Shown: positions 44,134 through 56,350, counted from the first letter of the stretch. The stretch is DNA of 64,000 nt from Neoechinorhynchus agilis (GCA_051530055.1 CM121342.1:10168001-10232000); one strand, 5' to 3'. Notes: generated by a model from the letters alone, not told the origin. Translations and numbers: made by a program.

Positions 44134-44795
44134 TTATTTGTCAATTATAGTCATATAAATTGATAAAAAATTAAATTTTTCAATGATAGTGACAATAAAA
44201 TCAGAAACTAGTTGACGTTTCTCAGTGGTAGAGTACTCACTGTATGGTTCACGACTGCGAACCACTTCTATAAGTGGTTTAACCATTTCCATTAAATCTG
44301 TACGATTATGTCTACTCGTCAAATTTGCATTATTTTTCGGCATACAAGTTGATTCTGCCTCCAAATTTTCCTTCATTACGGTTGGCTTAAAAATTAACGG
44401 TTTCGTGCCAGTGATTTCATCGACAAGTCTTTGTGATCGAGTCTGTTAATCGGACAAAATAATAAATTATTATTGACTTAAGCACCGAAAATACAAACCA
44501 CAGTCTGCTTAAAAGCACTCAATGTTCGTTTTGAGAGATCCACCAAAGTGGACGCGCGTTTAATATCGTTCAGAACAATTACTGTCTCATTCTTTTGCAA
44601 TCGGCCAGGAGCTCGTTTCTCCATCCAAATCTTTTGATTTCAGAAAAGGTAACATGAGTAGAGAATCCGAGATTGCAAACATACCTCGACGGATCGTTTC
44701 AGCCTTGTCTTCTCTTCATCTATTTTTTTTAAAGCACGTCGTTTCATAAGTTGACGATTTCGGTGTTGTAGAGATGTTGAACAATGGGACAACAT
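44134..44795 (-). CDS. unknown basic helical protein, three exons
   Basis: Three exons (44795-44685, 44630-44499, 44442-44134) join in phase 0 through clean GT-AG introns of 54 and 56 nt. The result is 183 residues starting MLSHCSTSLQHRNRQLMKRR. The first exon is a basic helix (KKIDEEKTRLKRSVE). The second contains NETVIVLNDIKRASTLVDLS. The third has a Lys/Asn-rich linker, then a helix (TDLMEMVKPLIEVV) and a C-terminal hydrophobic helix (KRQLVSDFIVTIIEKFNF). The exact phase agreement of both introns makes the gene real. I recognise no domain. A nuclear or cytoskeletal role would fit the charge, but is only a guess. Confidence 0.65.
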
Positions 44796-47106
44796 CCTCG
44801 TATATAGAAAACTTTTTGATCATAAAAAATGTTACCTCAGTAACGATCCTGGCATAAATCCAAGATGGAATAATTCGAGTATGAATCCATTTTAAATGTC
44901 AATATTTCATAGCTGAATACGAGCGTCAAATCACAAATGAACCATTAAGCAATTCATAGAAAATCGTCTTAGGTGTCAGAAGTAAAGTGCTAACTTTCTG
45001 TACAAAATCTAACCTTCCTTTTCCTAATTTCAGTGACTTTTAGAGAAAAGCATTTAAAAGTGTCGAAACTTGGACAAAAAAAGATTTTCGTATATTAATG
45101 AACAAAGATAAAACAATGTTTATTTTCTTTCCTCATGAACACTCGAGTTCTGAAAGGATAAATGAATGTGGCCGTATATTTTGGAGTGGATTACAGATCA
45201 GGTTGAATGGGATATTTGGTCGGAATTTTAATGCGAAAAATTCAACTAGCAACTTACTAAAATCTTATTGATGGTTTAACTTAAAATAGAGTTAAAATAA
45301 AAAACAGCATCTGAAGGTTAATAGCTATGAGAAAATATAATTATCCATTTAGAAGAGTCTTTTAGATTTCATAAAAATAAAAAATAAGCATAAAGCGATT
45401 ACGTGGTTTGTGTTTCCGCAGCTTTTTTTGACTGAAACCACATTAATAAAAGGGGATTAAAATTTCAAGGAAAAAAATTCAACGATTCGGCAATCTTTTA
45501 GTTGGTATCCAGGGAGAGAATGCAATTCAAAATTTCGATTTTAAGAGTAATTAAAAAAATTTAAAGTCGCATCGAACCTTTAAGTTTCAAAATAATAAAC
45601 AGTGGAGGTTTGTGCTTCAACAAATAAACGTGTTATTATTACTAAGCTCATAGATTTAAAAAATCATTTCGATAGCACCTAAGCATAATGCAATGTTAAT
45701 ATCGATTTCAAGCGAAAAAAATTAAATTACTATTTAGAAACCTCAAATACCACGACATTAAAAAACAGATTAGATTTTAGTTATCATAAGAAAACGGCGA
45801 TACAAAGATCATTAAAATATATTTAAAAAACTTAAAATCCAGATAACGATATGAATTTTGACGAGTTATCGATCAGGATCATGCCCAGCCGAGTCTGATA
45901 AGTTTGAGATCTTTTCAATCGCAAAATTGATAAAGGTTCGACGTTTTTTTTAACTGTTCAAAAGATATTAATTAGAACTTACCAAAAAACACCAAAAGAC
46001 AAAAAAACCCACAATTTAAGAAATAAATCGAAGCATAAATTCGGATAATAAATTTAAAAAAATTAATATTCTTATCCGGATAAGAATTTCTGCAGCAATT
46101 TCTTCCATGATGATGTCCGGACTTACCAAAAATAAACACACGTCATCAAAGTTAACATTTTAGCCTTTAATTAATTATTAAATTTTCTGATTTTAAATTA
46201 CATTTAGAATTTTTAAGAAACGTGATAAAGCCGCCATTTTAATAAAAAAAGGTAGATCTTCCTAATGACTCAAAGATTTGCGCTAAAAATTTAGCATTGC
46301 CTATTACCGAAAAAAATGTCGGTTCGATTTTATGTTTATAAACTAACTTCAACCTTTTCTTGTTAAACCATCTTAACTTTTCCTCAAATTTAAATTTCTG
46401 CTCTTACCATTCTCAAACATAAAAATTTCGTTGATTAAACACCTTCTAGAATTTTTCCAACCAAGTCAAGCTGGAAAAGTTCAACTTTTAAGACTAGCAT
46501 TTTTGCTGAATAACGATTCTGTAAATTCATCGCCGGATAATTTTCTAGCTTTTGTACCGAGGCAAAGTAACGACCACACTTAAATAACCAACTCTTCTAT
46601 GATCTTCAAACGCAAAACTCATTTGCTTTTTTAATTTGGTCCTTCGTCAAAATTTATTGTCTACAAAGAAATGCAATATTAATCCAAATTCATAAACGTA
46701 AACTCATTAAAAAGTTTTTGCCTAAATTACCGAGTTGAAAAAGCAACTATGACTTGTCCTTAAATATAGAGCATTGATATTAAATTAAGGCTTAAAATCA
46801 ACTCAGTTTTTTCAATGTTTTGCATTCTTTTAATATAATTAATCCACTTTAACATGACTAAAATATTTGTTAAAGTCAAATAATAAAATGGTGAATTTCG
46901 AAGTGAATATAAGGCTAAAAAGTGCAATTTAACTATTTAGAAATATGTTTGAATCATTTAAATACACAAAAAAATCTTGGCATTGTTTTTATACGCTAAC
47001 TGGATTTTTAAAATTAAGATTTCATAATAAACATTACTTAAATGCACAATTCGCTTCTTCATATTTTATAATTTATCAATTCTCAGTCAATATTTATTGT
47101 AAAAAC
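44796..47106. other. gene desert, AT-rich
   Basis: About 2.3 kb without any supported gene, repeat or fold-back element. Several short frames (for example 46945-47130) have AT-driven composition. The sequence is not obviously repetitive. Confidence 0.5.
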
Positions 47107-48423
47107 TCACGAGAAGCGCACCAAATCTAATCGATTTAATTTTGCTTTCATTTCAATTTCCGATTCGATGTTCTTTAATTTATCATATAGATCATTAAAC
47201 GCATCTTCTATATTTTCAATTATCCGATCAAAATGCCGGCGCTCATTCACTGATCGCCCGACGTTATAAAAGTATAGCGGTTCCTCTACATTAATAAAGG
47301 AACTCGCCAACTTTATCTTGCTTGCATATTCTTGAACTTCTGGATCGCTTAGGTGGTACTTTCGTCCTGAACGAACTGAGATGACAATTTGGTCATAATC
47401 GAAATCTTTGTAGTAGAGTAGAAAATCGTGAAACAAACTTCCAAGACACTGTTTGTTTTGAGATTTCCATCCTTTGTCAGGAATAATCTTGTCGAGATCC
47501 GAATGTTCCTTTGCTAGTTCTTGGCAAGTTCGACTAAAGCTGAACATTTCTGGCCATAACCTTTGAAGACACGGTAGCACCGGTGGATCGCATGCAAATT
47601 GAAAGAAGTGGATCGCCAAAAGACAAAGTGCATAGCTCGATAAAGAATGATTTTTTGGGTCATTAATGTCAATGCTGCATGCCCATTGTTTAAGAAAAAA
47701 CAAAAATGGGCGAATTCGTCGGTCACAGGCGTAATAAGCAGCCATCAGATGAGTGTTTCGTACTGAACCTACGCTGTTAATGTTCAAATCAAAATCGAAC
47801 GAATACTCTTCATCTACATTGTTGACATATTGTTTTGTTGTCCAACGGAACCACAAAATTGGCACAGTAGCCGGAATAACTCTTTTTAGAGTGACCGCGT
47901 GGGTCGCATTCAAAGCGTTCCGGATCCTGGTTAGCATTTCTATCGTTTTTGAACGAGTCAGTTCGTTGAGATTATCAATTTGGAGTGTAAGGTCAACATC
48001 ACTTGCGTCTTTAGCAAGACCTGTCATCATTGAGCCACATACGTAAAGTGAAGATCCTGGGAATGCTCCCGTCGTTATAAAAGATACTGCGTTAATTATA
48101 CTCCTTTTTTCGCAAAAGATCTCATAACTCATTTTGTTGTATTCGTAAAATTTAATGATCTCGTCATTAAAGCATTTCAATATGAATTGAGAATCCAGAA
48201 CTTTTGTACATTTGTCGTGATTTAAGTGATTTGTACCAGAAAAATCATTATCGATAAGTGCTAAGCTTCCGTTGATGACTTCAAACGCAATTTGCTCATA
48301 ATCGTCTTCGATTTCACCTGCTTTCCGATCACCAGATTTTACTTCATTCCTCGAAGTATACAAGTGTTCGCCAGTAAATATAAATACGGGTACATTTTTG
48401 CCGCTATCTGAACTGAAATCCAT
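47107..48423 (-). CDS. GLD-2-type cytoplasmic poly(A) polymerase
   Basis: An intronless frame of 438 residues, near the size of the catalytic part of GLD-2/TENT2 (human 484). The nucleotidyltransferase signature is intact: CGSMMTGLAKDASDVDLTL, with GS at 130-131 and the metal-binding pair at D142 and D144. The third carboxylate is at about D212 in FDFDLNIN. The central domain has KNHSLSSYALCLLAIHFF. The PAP-associated end carries FHDFLLYYKDFDYDQIVISV and VEEPLYFYNVGRSV, as in GLD-2. No RNA-recognition motif is present, so a partner would be needed for mRNA choice. The enzyme extends poly(A) tails of translationally dormant mRNAs in germ line or neurons. A related TUTase-type terminal transferase cannot be excluded. 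Confidence 0.85.
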   Translation of the reverse strand: MDFSSDSGKNVPVFIFTGEHLYTSRNEVKSGDRKAGEIEDDYEQIAFEVINGSLALIDNDFSGTNHLNHDKCTKVLDSQFILKCFNDEIIKFYEYNKMSYEIFCEKRSIINAVSFITTGAFPGSSLYVCGSMMTGLAKDASDVDLTLQIDNLNELTRSKTIEMLTRIRNALNATHAVTLKRVIPATVPILWFRWTTKQYVNNVDEEYSFDFDLNINSVGSVRNTHLMAAYYACDRRIRPFLFFLKQWACSIDINDPKNHSLSSYALCLLAIHFFQFACDPPVLPCLQRLWPEMFSFSRTCQELAKEHSDLDKIIPDKGWKSQNKQCLGSLFHDFLLYYKDFDYDQIVISVRSGRKYHLSDPEVQEYASKIKLASSFINVEEPLYFYNVGRSVNERRHFDRIIENIEDAFNDLYDKLKNIESEIEMKAKLNRLDLVRFS

Positions 48424-48968
48424 TGAAATCCAAAAAGTTATGATGCACGAACAGCTTGAGCCTCAAGGCAAAAATGAGCCATTTAAAACGTTCACAAATA
48501 AATCCTCGTAAAACCATTTGTTTGCTATTTTTTGTACACAAATGTGCACGTGATATTTTAAAATATTTCTTAAGCAATGATTTTTTATTGAGTAAATTGT
48601 TGCTTATATTTTCACCTTAAATCAGCATTATGGAAACTTCTGGTGCTCGTAATTCGATGCGGCTTTATTCGTAAATATTCTAATCGATGTCGAACGATTG
48701 CTTCTTTTTTTGCAAAAAAAACAATCATATAAAAATTGTTTACTAGTTTACGGAATCCATTTGGGGGGAAACGTTTTGCATGAGCTCTTAAAATCGTTGC
48801 TTAATATTTGAGCTTTTTTATGTGACTTCAAATTGTTTTAATCAAAATGCAAAAGTTGCCTTTTTTAAAGCTTTTATAAACTTTAAAAAATCATATTTCC
48901 GAAGTCTTTTTGTCCTGATAATTGGTAGAAAATGCACCTTAATGAGTTTTCATAAGATAAGATAAAAA
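48424..48968. other. intergenic between GLD-2 and a membrane protein gene
   Basis: AT-rich, no open frame of interest. It includes the presumed GLD-2 promoter and the 3' end of the upstream gene. Confidence 0.45.
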
Positions 48969-50169
48969 TTAATCATGGCACAGAGCATTGTGTGAAATCT
49001 CTATACCTCTCAAAGCACAAGAAATAATTTTATTTAAGTTATCAAGACCCGAAATCAAACTACGTTCATATTCTGAAATTACCGAGCAAAACTTTATAAT
49101 CATGCTGCAAGACGCTTGTATGGAGATGAGGCCTGCGATCATTTTTCGATACTGGTTTCCAAACAATGTAGATTATTTTTCGATACAATAAGTGTATGGC
49201 ACAAAATTGTTATTGCAAACATTTGAACAGCCAGTAGAATTATAAAAACTGCCGAAGTAAAAAATTCCACCAATGTTACGTGCGTTTGACCAATGGCAAA
49301 ATATAACAAACACGGAAAAGTGAATAAAAGGATCCCGAATATACTGCCTAAGAGAACAATTTTATGTTGAGTAATATAACCTCTAGTCGTAAGTTTCATT
49401 CTCAAATGTTCACCACAAAGAAGAGCGAATAAAACTCGAATGTTAACTAAAGGAGTATTTCTGATTGAAGAGTTTATTATATGCATTGAAGTGAAGATTT
49501 TGTGTGTCAATGAGACTATATGCTTTTTTAACTAAAGGTTTGGATATTTTTTAAGCGAATAAGTTGAGAATTAATGAGCTCGTGTCGAGTAGTAAAATGA
49601 TTTCTATAATTTTTACAACTATCGATAAAATTTCAATTTTCGAGAATTACTGCATTCGTGTTAAATTGAAGTTTTAAAAAATGCGGTAATACGATTTAGA
49701 TAATTTTTAAGTGACCAAAACTAAAAACGACCGATAGGATTCGAACCGTTTTTGACACGTTTGTGTAGAATAAAAAATGAGGTAGTTAAATTAAAGAATA
49801 AATTATTTCTTAACATGATTTTTTAAAATGAAACATATCAAATTCTCTTCTATTATCAAATATTTAAAATTAATCACACATAATTAATATTTTCAATTCG
49901 TTATATATAAATTTCAGCAAAAAAGGCCATTAAAAGTTAAAATTGAAGCCGACAAAACACCCATCAATTCTTTTAAATTAGGCAAAAATGTTTTAGCTTT
50001 AATTTCAGATAGTCTAGTTCACCCCATTTAGTCTCATTGGATACGCAATACAAATAAGTTCGATTATTGCAAAGCATATAAGAACCCATTTGTTCGCCAA
50101 GATAAGAATTTGAACAGATAAAAGAGATCGTACTTGATCATCCAGTGACGCCCTGGTCGATGAAATCAT
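48969..50169 (-). CDS. multi-pass membrane protein, unknown
   Basis: Three coding pieces on one strand. The first (50169-50014, start MISSTRASLDDQVRSLLSVQ) carries a hydrophobic helix (WVLICFAIIELICIAYPM) and ends at GGGTGAAC, a possible donor. The second (from at most 49510) carries two more helices (IVLLGSIFGILLFTFPCLLY, then AVFIILLAVQMFAITILC). A 35-nt GT-AG intron (49152-49186) joins it in frame to the last piece (YRKMIAGLISIQASCSM to the stop at 48969). The piece between 49511 and 50013 is a presumed intron of about 450 bp whose acceptor I could not fix. The topology might suit a divergent chemoreceptor-like or four-helix membrane protein. No family is recognised. Confidence 0.5.
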
Positions 50170-51249
50170 CTAGAATGCAAATATTATTGCATGAATAAAG
50201 GAACAAAGGTGAGATTAATTCCGTGTATCGCTCCCAGATGTCCACGTAATTGCCCATTTTAAATCAATCAATAAAAACTTTAAAGCTTTGCACCACTTCT
50301 CCTCCTTGTCACCTCGGTATCTAATTTTTCGCGTGATGTAACAATTGAAACTCATTAATCCAAAACGGAAAAACCTTATAGAAAAACTGGATTTACTGGA
50401 ATGATCGCAAATCGTGTCCTTGTCGATGGAGTAGGGAAATACAAATATTGAATCCTTTGAGTTGATGTTGTCTATTATCTAAATGATGTGGAATATGAAT
50501 ATTTAGGAAGCGAATTGTAATATCGAAAAAATAAATATGACGCTTTGAGTCACGTCTCAACTTTTCAATATATATTTTATTGATGTCTTGGATTATTATC
50601 TACATGGCAAAAGATACTTTATTTTGGTAGTTTTGCCACCCCGGATTTAAGTTCACTAATTTATTTCCGATATTTCGTCGGATAATCAAATTTGCGAAAC
50701 AATGGCAAATCTTGATAATGTCGTAATTATCAGACGAAATATCGGATGGCAAAACTACCAAAAGAAAGCATATTTTATAATTATTCGGAATTAGAAAAAT
50801 AAGGTGCTGTGCAGTATACGATTTTAGCATTAATGGGAAAGTAGGTTATAAAATTTAAAGGATGAAGAAAATCATAATCGGTAAGATTTGAAATGCATTT
50901 AAGAGAATAATGTGGCATTCAAGTTTTTTGTACTGAAGCACCTAATCCGTTAGACGCACGTCTCAAAAAATCTCAGACATTCCTGATCTACATTTAAATT
51001 TAATCCTGCGCGTTGAACGAAATACAAAATATGTATATTTCTAAAGTTCAGAATTTAGCTGCTATACAAAAAAATATTATTTTAAAATCAAAACATAATT
51101 TTCATCGGCGAATATAGAAAACGTTTCTTGGGCGATTTGGTTTATTTAGAAAATAGCGCACGAAACTACTATTCGAAATAGAATCGTTTTTGTTAATATC
51201 AATTAATGAAAAGGTCGTATTACTTAAACTATTTTATCTGGAATCAAAC
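50170..51249. other. intergenic with a fold-back element
   Basis: No gene is recognised. A frame starting ATG at 50260 on the minus strand reads about 40 codons (MGNYVDIWERYTELISPLFL) before a stop and may be an upstream exon of the membrane protein gene. A fold-back element lies at 50622-50764. The Beclin C-terminal exons expected on the minus strand between 50.8 and 51.25 kb were not found. Confidence 0.4.
50622..50764. mobile_element. fold-back MITE, family C
   Basis: The ends read TTTTGGTAGTTTTGCCA and TGGCAAAACTACCAAAA, perfect complements. Inner arms TCCGATATTTCGTC and GACGAAATATCGGA also pair, with a spacer of about 65 bp. The element is 143 bp long and non-coding. No second copy was seen in the window. 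Confidence 0.7.
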
Positions 51250-52825
51250 CTGATTTACGCAATCCAAAAGCCCGCAGAGTGCATTGTCGAATCTAAAATT
51301 AAAAATAAAAAGCATCCCAATGAAAGAGTACCGACTTGGAAGTCCAAACCAATTTTCGGTGTTTATTGTAAAGAGGATACACTTGTACTATCGGAGTAGT
51401 GGTTTCAACGTATGAAAGATCAACATATGGGACAATACGATAACTAAAATGTTGTTAATGACCGTAAAATGACCATTAGCGTTATCGTCTTACCGTTCAA
51501 ATTTCGGAATTTTAATTTCACGAGCAAGTGAGTTTACCAATAAAGCAACATAACCAAGACCCAGGTTTATTTCCGGCCATGGAACGTCGATTCCTGGCAA
51601 AGTTCCCAATCTACAACCATTTATAACACCAAAATGTTCATCGTGTCTAAAATGTTCGAGTAACAAAACGTGCATCCAAATAAGTCACTTACGTTATCTC
51701 AAATGCAAGATTAAGTACATTAGTTCGCTCAAGCGTATCCAATCGATATTTAGCATAATACATTTCCTTTGTTAGATACAATTGTTCTTCGTTTTGTTCA
51801 TATTTCAAACGCAGCAAATTATTTCGTTTTATTAGCTCAGCTTCTGTAGGTGCATTGAGCGATTTGTGAGAATTACTTTCCGTTTCAACATTAGCATCAT
51901 CACATGGATAGGTCATTGTGCTTTTTTCTACCTTTTGAACAAAATCAGAAATTCGACTAGTATTTTCTGTCGCTTCGAGAAAGGTTCTAAATAAAACATC
52001 ATTTATGGGCGTATTTAATTTAAATAAACGAAGTTCAGAATAAATTTTTATTCTAATCGAACCGCTTTGAGTGAATAAGTACGAGCGTTTCGTTTTAAAC
52101 CAAAATGCACGTGAGCGTGTATAACTTTTTTAGATGAAGTTGTCAATGCAAATTATTCTAATTTTATGAGATTTATCCGCTTCGAAGCGAAACGAAAAAC
52201 TTTTCAGCATTCAAAAAACAAAAGTACTCTTAATGCTAAATCTAAATAATCTCCAGGTAACAAATTATAAAATCTTATACTATTAATACATAGTAGGAAA
52301 ATATAAAACAAGGGCAAATAATTGAGTTCATTTAAGACTTAATTCCATTCTTCTAAAAACCAAGTGGGAAGCGCTCAAACAAAATTATATTGACTTTTGT
52401 GTTAAAAACGTACTCATAATTTTTAACGTCGCATTGCATTTCATCAAGCTTATCCCTCAAAACGTCGGCCATAGTGTCAGCACAATCCTGAGCGATAAAT
52501 GCATAAACAGGTCCACCTATTGATTTACCTGACAAATGAATTCGACATCAGTGAGATCAACTGAGAGATTTTTAAGAAATTCCTCCTAAATATGAAATAC
52601 ATGGATGAACAACGCCTATGAGTTAAACACGCATACAACATTATCTACCATATCACAAACACTAGAAACTATTGACATTGTGGAATCAAATGATTGTGGC
52701 GGTAGTGTACACGACGGAATGCGAGATTCATTCAGAATAGGAGACATTGCATTCGTATCAACTTCGGATTCCGTAGGTTTCACTGCCTTGGATAGAATAT
52801 CGTTGCAATATCTACAGCGTTGCAT
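51250..52825 (-). CDS. BECN1: Beclin-1/Atg6, C-terminal end not found
   Basis: Beclin exons are seen in order. The N-terminal exon (52825-52631) has a Cys pair (MQRCRYCNDIL). Exon 2 (52585-52529) and exon 3 (from 52487) give DVEFICQDCADTM and VLRDKLDEMQCDVKNYEY, matching the family's LCEECTDTLLDQLDTQL segment. A later exon (about 51991-51697) holds the coiled coil (RNNLLRLKYEQNEEQLYL, then RLDTLERTNVLNLAFEI). Next come HDEHFGVINGCRLGTLPGID, PWPEINLGLGYVALLVNSLA, then YRIVPYVDLSYVET and FDNALCGLLDCVNQV, which ends at 51250. Introns fit at 45, 41, 46 and 43 nt. Beclin is the scaffold of the class III PI3-kinase complex in autophagy. The last 75 or so residues of the BARA domain were not found, and no BH3 motif is obvious. 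One junction (about 52410 to 51991) is unresolved. Confidence 0.85.
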
Positions 52826-53018
52826 CTAAAAATGGACGATGAAAACGAAAACACGAATAAACGAACATAAGAAACAAACAATGTGGAGAATACGCATGCA
52901 GTCAACTAGGCAGCAGAAATAAAGCAAATGCGCACAAATTTTTTCGTAGTTTTTGCTCCTGTTTTTGTGGAGAAATTCATAAATAACGAAGAGAAGGAAA
53001 GGGTGGTTATAGATTTTA
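52826..53018. other. short spacer, Beclin promoter side
   Basis: No features; presumed promoter of the Beclin gene on the minus strand. Confidence 0.4.
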
Positions 53019-53345
53019 ATGTGTTGCGTGCCCCACCCAAATACTCAGTTGTTTAAAAATCGTTTATCGAAGGGTGTAATTGCGAGACTTTCAAGATTGA
53101 AAGAGAATTTCGGTATTCGTACGAAAAGAGAGGATATAATGAATAATTGCAGTTATGATTTGGTCAAGATATATTTTGGGGATTTCATGGTTTCTAGAAA
53201 CTTAAACAAACACAGAGAGTTTCAGATTTTGAAGCAAATAAATACTCGACGGGTTTGTATAATATTTTTCACCAGTTCAGAAGGCATTGAACTCTTTGTG
53301 GGAATGCTTAAAGAAATTAAAGTAAAATATACGGATATATCCTGA
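53019..53345 (+). CDS. unknown 108-residue frame next to LINE 2
   Basis: An uninterrupted frame starts MCCVPHPNTQLFKNRLSKGV. It is basic in the first half, with a hydrophobic strand-like end (RRVCIIFFTSSEGIELFVGM). It is much better preserved than LINE 2, yet lies immediately upstream in the same orientation. It may be the N-terminal part of the LINE's ORF1 or a host gene. No domain is recognised. Confidence 0.35.
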   Translation: MCCVPHPNTQLFKNRLSKGVIARLSRLKENFGIRTKREDIMNNCSYDLVKIYFGDFMVSRNLNKHREFQILKQINTRRVCIIFFTSSEGIELFVGMLKEIKVKYTDIS

Positions 53346-56300
53346 AAAGTAACGTGTCTAAAGTTCAACTCACCACCAAATTTCAATAAATAAGAATTTG
53401 AGGAAGTTCAAAACCTACTAAGGGTTGTTAAACCAATGAAATATCTTAGAAGAGCTAATGGACAAGATCCTTATGCCATATTATTGTTGGGAACAGTAGA
53501 CAAGATTTGTAAATTAGAGGGACAGCAAATGGGTATTTATGCATACTTAGTTTCATTCTCAAAATCAAGAAACAAACCGTCGATTCATGATAGTCAACTT
53601 ACCAAAGAAAAAATTCCTATGAATCTCCTGAAAATTCTAGTGTTCACAAGGACCCAAAAATACATGGGTCCTTTTATTTGTTAACTCACAAATAAACGTG
53701 TTATTATTACATACTAACACAGTGCACGAATTGTTCACAATGGGGACATACAATATCTCTATGTGATAAAAAACAAAGTGCCTGCTCAGGTAATCATAAA
53801 AAAGAGGTTTATAATTTCAAGGATAAGCCTAAGTGTCCCAATTGTGGAGGGGCGTATGAGTGATATAGACGTTTCTGCTCGATGGCATTAAAATATTGGA
53901 AAATGGCACGGTCATTTGAATCATCTGCTCATTTAGAATGGCAAGTGTTTAATAACTCTTTCTGTGAAATACCCTACAATAAAATGTTGGAGGTATCTGA
54001 GGATCCGGAGGAATGTACAAACTCGTACCGGATGGTTAAGTGCATTGAGTAATTGAATTTCTACTCCGAACCAGATCGGTGGGCTTTGTGTCCAAAAATT
54101 ATCAACCGTGTGATAAAAGGCCACACATTGACATAAGTTACCGGCTGGCCAATCTTCATATAAATATATTTATTTCAATTTGTGAAGATAGTTCCCTTCC
54201 AAAATATGAAGGAATCTAAACTTTTAATAACCTATAATATATCTAGAGCTTCTAAGTTCCCGAATAATATTTTAATTGCGGGTCGGTCGTGTTAATGAAG
54301 CATTGATATTATGCTTTCAGGAAACAAATGCAGATAGACTAACTAATTGTGATCTATTTCACCCTTTTATTCTTTTACCTATTTATAATAGTAATAATAA
54401 ACATAGGATTTTCGGGTGGTTTACAAACCTTTGTTAGAAGGGAGTGTAATCCGAAACTATTATTTCAAACTAAATGGCAACAATTCGCGATTTAATCCAT
54501 TAGAATTGATAACCTTCTTTCTAAAGTTCCTCATTCTAGAGTTCATCTAATTTTATGCAATCTTTACGTTGTTCCCCGTAGCATTTCTGGGTTCAAAAAA
54601 TCTAAGGAAGATTGGTTCTTAAAATGGGACCCCGATATAATAATGGGTGATTTAAATTCGAATGGATTATCAGCTCTCACTCTCTGGAATTCAAGCTATA
54701 ACTTTCATGTCCCTCCCTATCCCTCATTCCATAACTTTACTAAAAATTCGCATTCTTTCCTTGATTGCACGCTAATTAATAAAAATCTGAATTTGACTGC
54801 GATCGCAATAGGTCAATTCATGGATCAATCAAAAATGGGTGGATATCGGACCGAAATCTAGAATAATTGCTATAATGCGACGAAAATTCTCGCCTTTAAT
54901 AATGAATTATTTAATATTTTATCTAATAATAAATCTCTAGATCTTAACACGTTAAATAAAGTTACGACTGCAGCTGCAAGTCGTAATCAAACAAATTTTT
55001 ATCATGCTAAAAGAAAGAGATCCTCTATGCAATCAATAATTCCTGAAATCAAAGGAAAGAAGGATGTGGACGTTTTTGGAAAGAACAATTTTTAAATGCG
55101 ATTTTTTATGAAGGGATCAGAAAAGATAGAGAACAGATTATAAAAGAAAAGAAACTTTCTAAAAAAATTGGGAAAATATTACTAAATAAGAAATGGACTG
55201 ACTGGAAGATGAAGGCTGCGAAATAGATTAGCATGATCTCCTATCCCAAAGTCGTTGAACATATTTCACAACAGCATCTCTTTAGCATATCCTTTTCTCC
55301 TCCATTTTGCCTGCCGCTGATAAATCCTCCAAATGGGATTTTAGTGATATAAGCGACTTTTGGAAAGGCAGCACCTCCAGCGCTACCAATTCTTTGTCCT
55401 TCACCACAAAAGTACTTGATTTGGTTAATAATAATGTCAAGCAAATTATTATGGAAAAATTACCAAAAACTTATCATTTAACGATCTTTGTAAAGTTAGC
55501 ATTGTAAGAAAAACCATTATTCCGAAAGCAAAACGTATAATTGAATCCCCAAATGACATTCGTTCCATTTTAATCCAAAATTAAATAATATCTTTACTCG
55601 AAAAAGTATAAAATAAACATCTATTCAATTGGCTTATATTACACAAACGTAATCCTGACAATTTCCACATGTTCATCCTTGGAAGAGGAGTTAACTCATT
55701 GCTTAACCAGTTGATGTTTTTAAATAAATCTGTAAATAATGTAAATAAAATGTTAATGAAAATTGATGTAAATAAAGCTTTTGACTAGGCCGACGGTTAT
55801 TTATCTATAATGTTTTTAAAGATCAACATCTTAGACCAATTCAATTCTTAATGGAATCCAAATCTTTTATGCTGGATATTGAAATCGAATCAAATAAATT
55901 TTATTAAAAATATGGTGTTCCTCAAGGTTCACCCTAATCTCCTCCCCTTTCCTTGATTGGTATGATAAAGAAGATGAAGCTGATACCCAAGAGAAAAATA
56001 ATCATTTTTGTATACGAGGATGATATATTTGCTAAGAGCTTATTTTTTCTACCAGTTTAAACTTAACATTAGGTAAGGCGAATTTATCCATTAACAGAAA
56101 CAATTCCCTTACAAATTCAATGCCTTCTAGATCAAAAGTAAAAAAGAGTCATCGCTTGATGATGATCTCTGGGGATTGAAAATACACACAAGTACTAGAA
56201 TTCCGACTATAGACTTTCCCGCAACAAAATGACGAATTTTATTAAATACAAGGCTAAGCCTTTTTTTTCTTTAAAGTTAAAAGTCTAACAAACAGAATGT

Positions 56301-56350
56301 TAAAATTAGGAACTGAATTGTACTAACCGTATCAAAAAATCAATGAAAAT
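53019..56350 (+). mobile_element. decayed APE-type non-LTR retrotransposon (LINE 2)
   Basis: LINE order is preserved though heavily broken. An ORF1-like part lies at about 53436-53684, with CCHC zinc knuckles at about 53725-53860 (CTNCSQWGHTISLC is CX2CX4HX4C, then CPNCGG). The endonuclease lies at about 54470-54860 (PDIIMGDLNSNGL, then YPSFHNF and SFLDCTLI). Reverse transcriptase begins near 55750 (LMKIDVNKAFD) with a degraded catalytic box at about 56010 (FVYEDD, where LINE 1 has FVYADD). The region after the RT decays into stops. The left end is uncertain; the 53019-53345 frame may be part of ORF1 or a separate gene. There are more interruptions than in LINE 1, so this copy is probably older. 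Confidence 0.75.

Noticed and set aside
46945-47130. Open frame of 61 codons on the plus strand opposite the GLD-2 end
   Set aside because: AT-driven composition and overlap with the 3' end of a strong gene on the other strand.
49730-49760. GGTTCGAATCC-like T-loop on the minus strand suggesting a tRNA
   Set aside because: The flanking bases do not form a T stem and no D arm, anticodon arm or acceptor stem could be built.
51190-51399. Plus-strand open frame of 69 codons
   Set aside because: It is the shadow of the Beclin exons containing YRIVPYVDLSYVET and FDNALCGLLDCVNQV on the minus strand.
52605-52829. Plus-strand open frame of 74 codons opposite Beclin exon 1
   Set aside because: The minus strand gives the Beclin N-terminal exon with frame-keeping introns, so this is a shadow.
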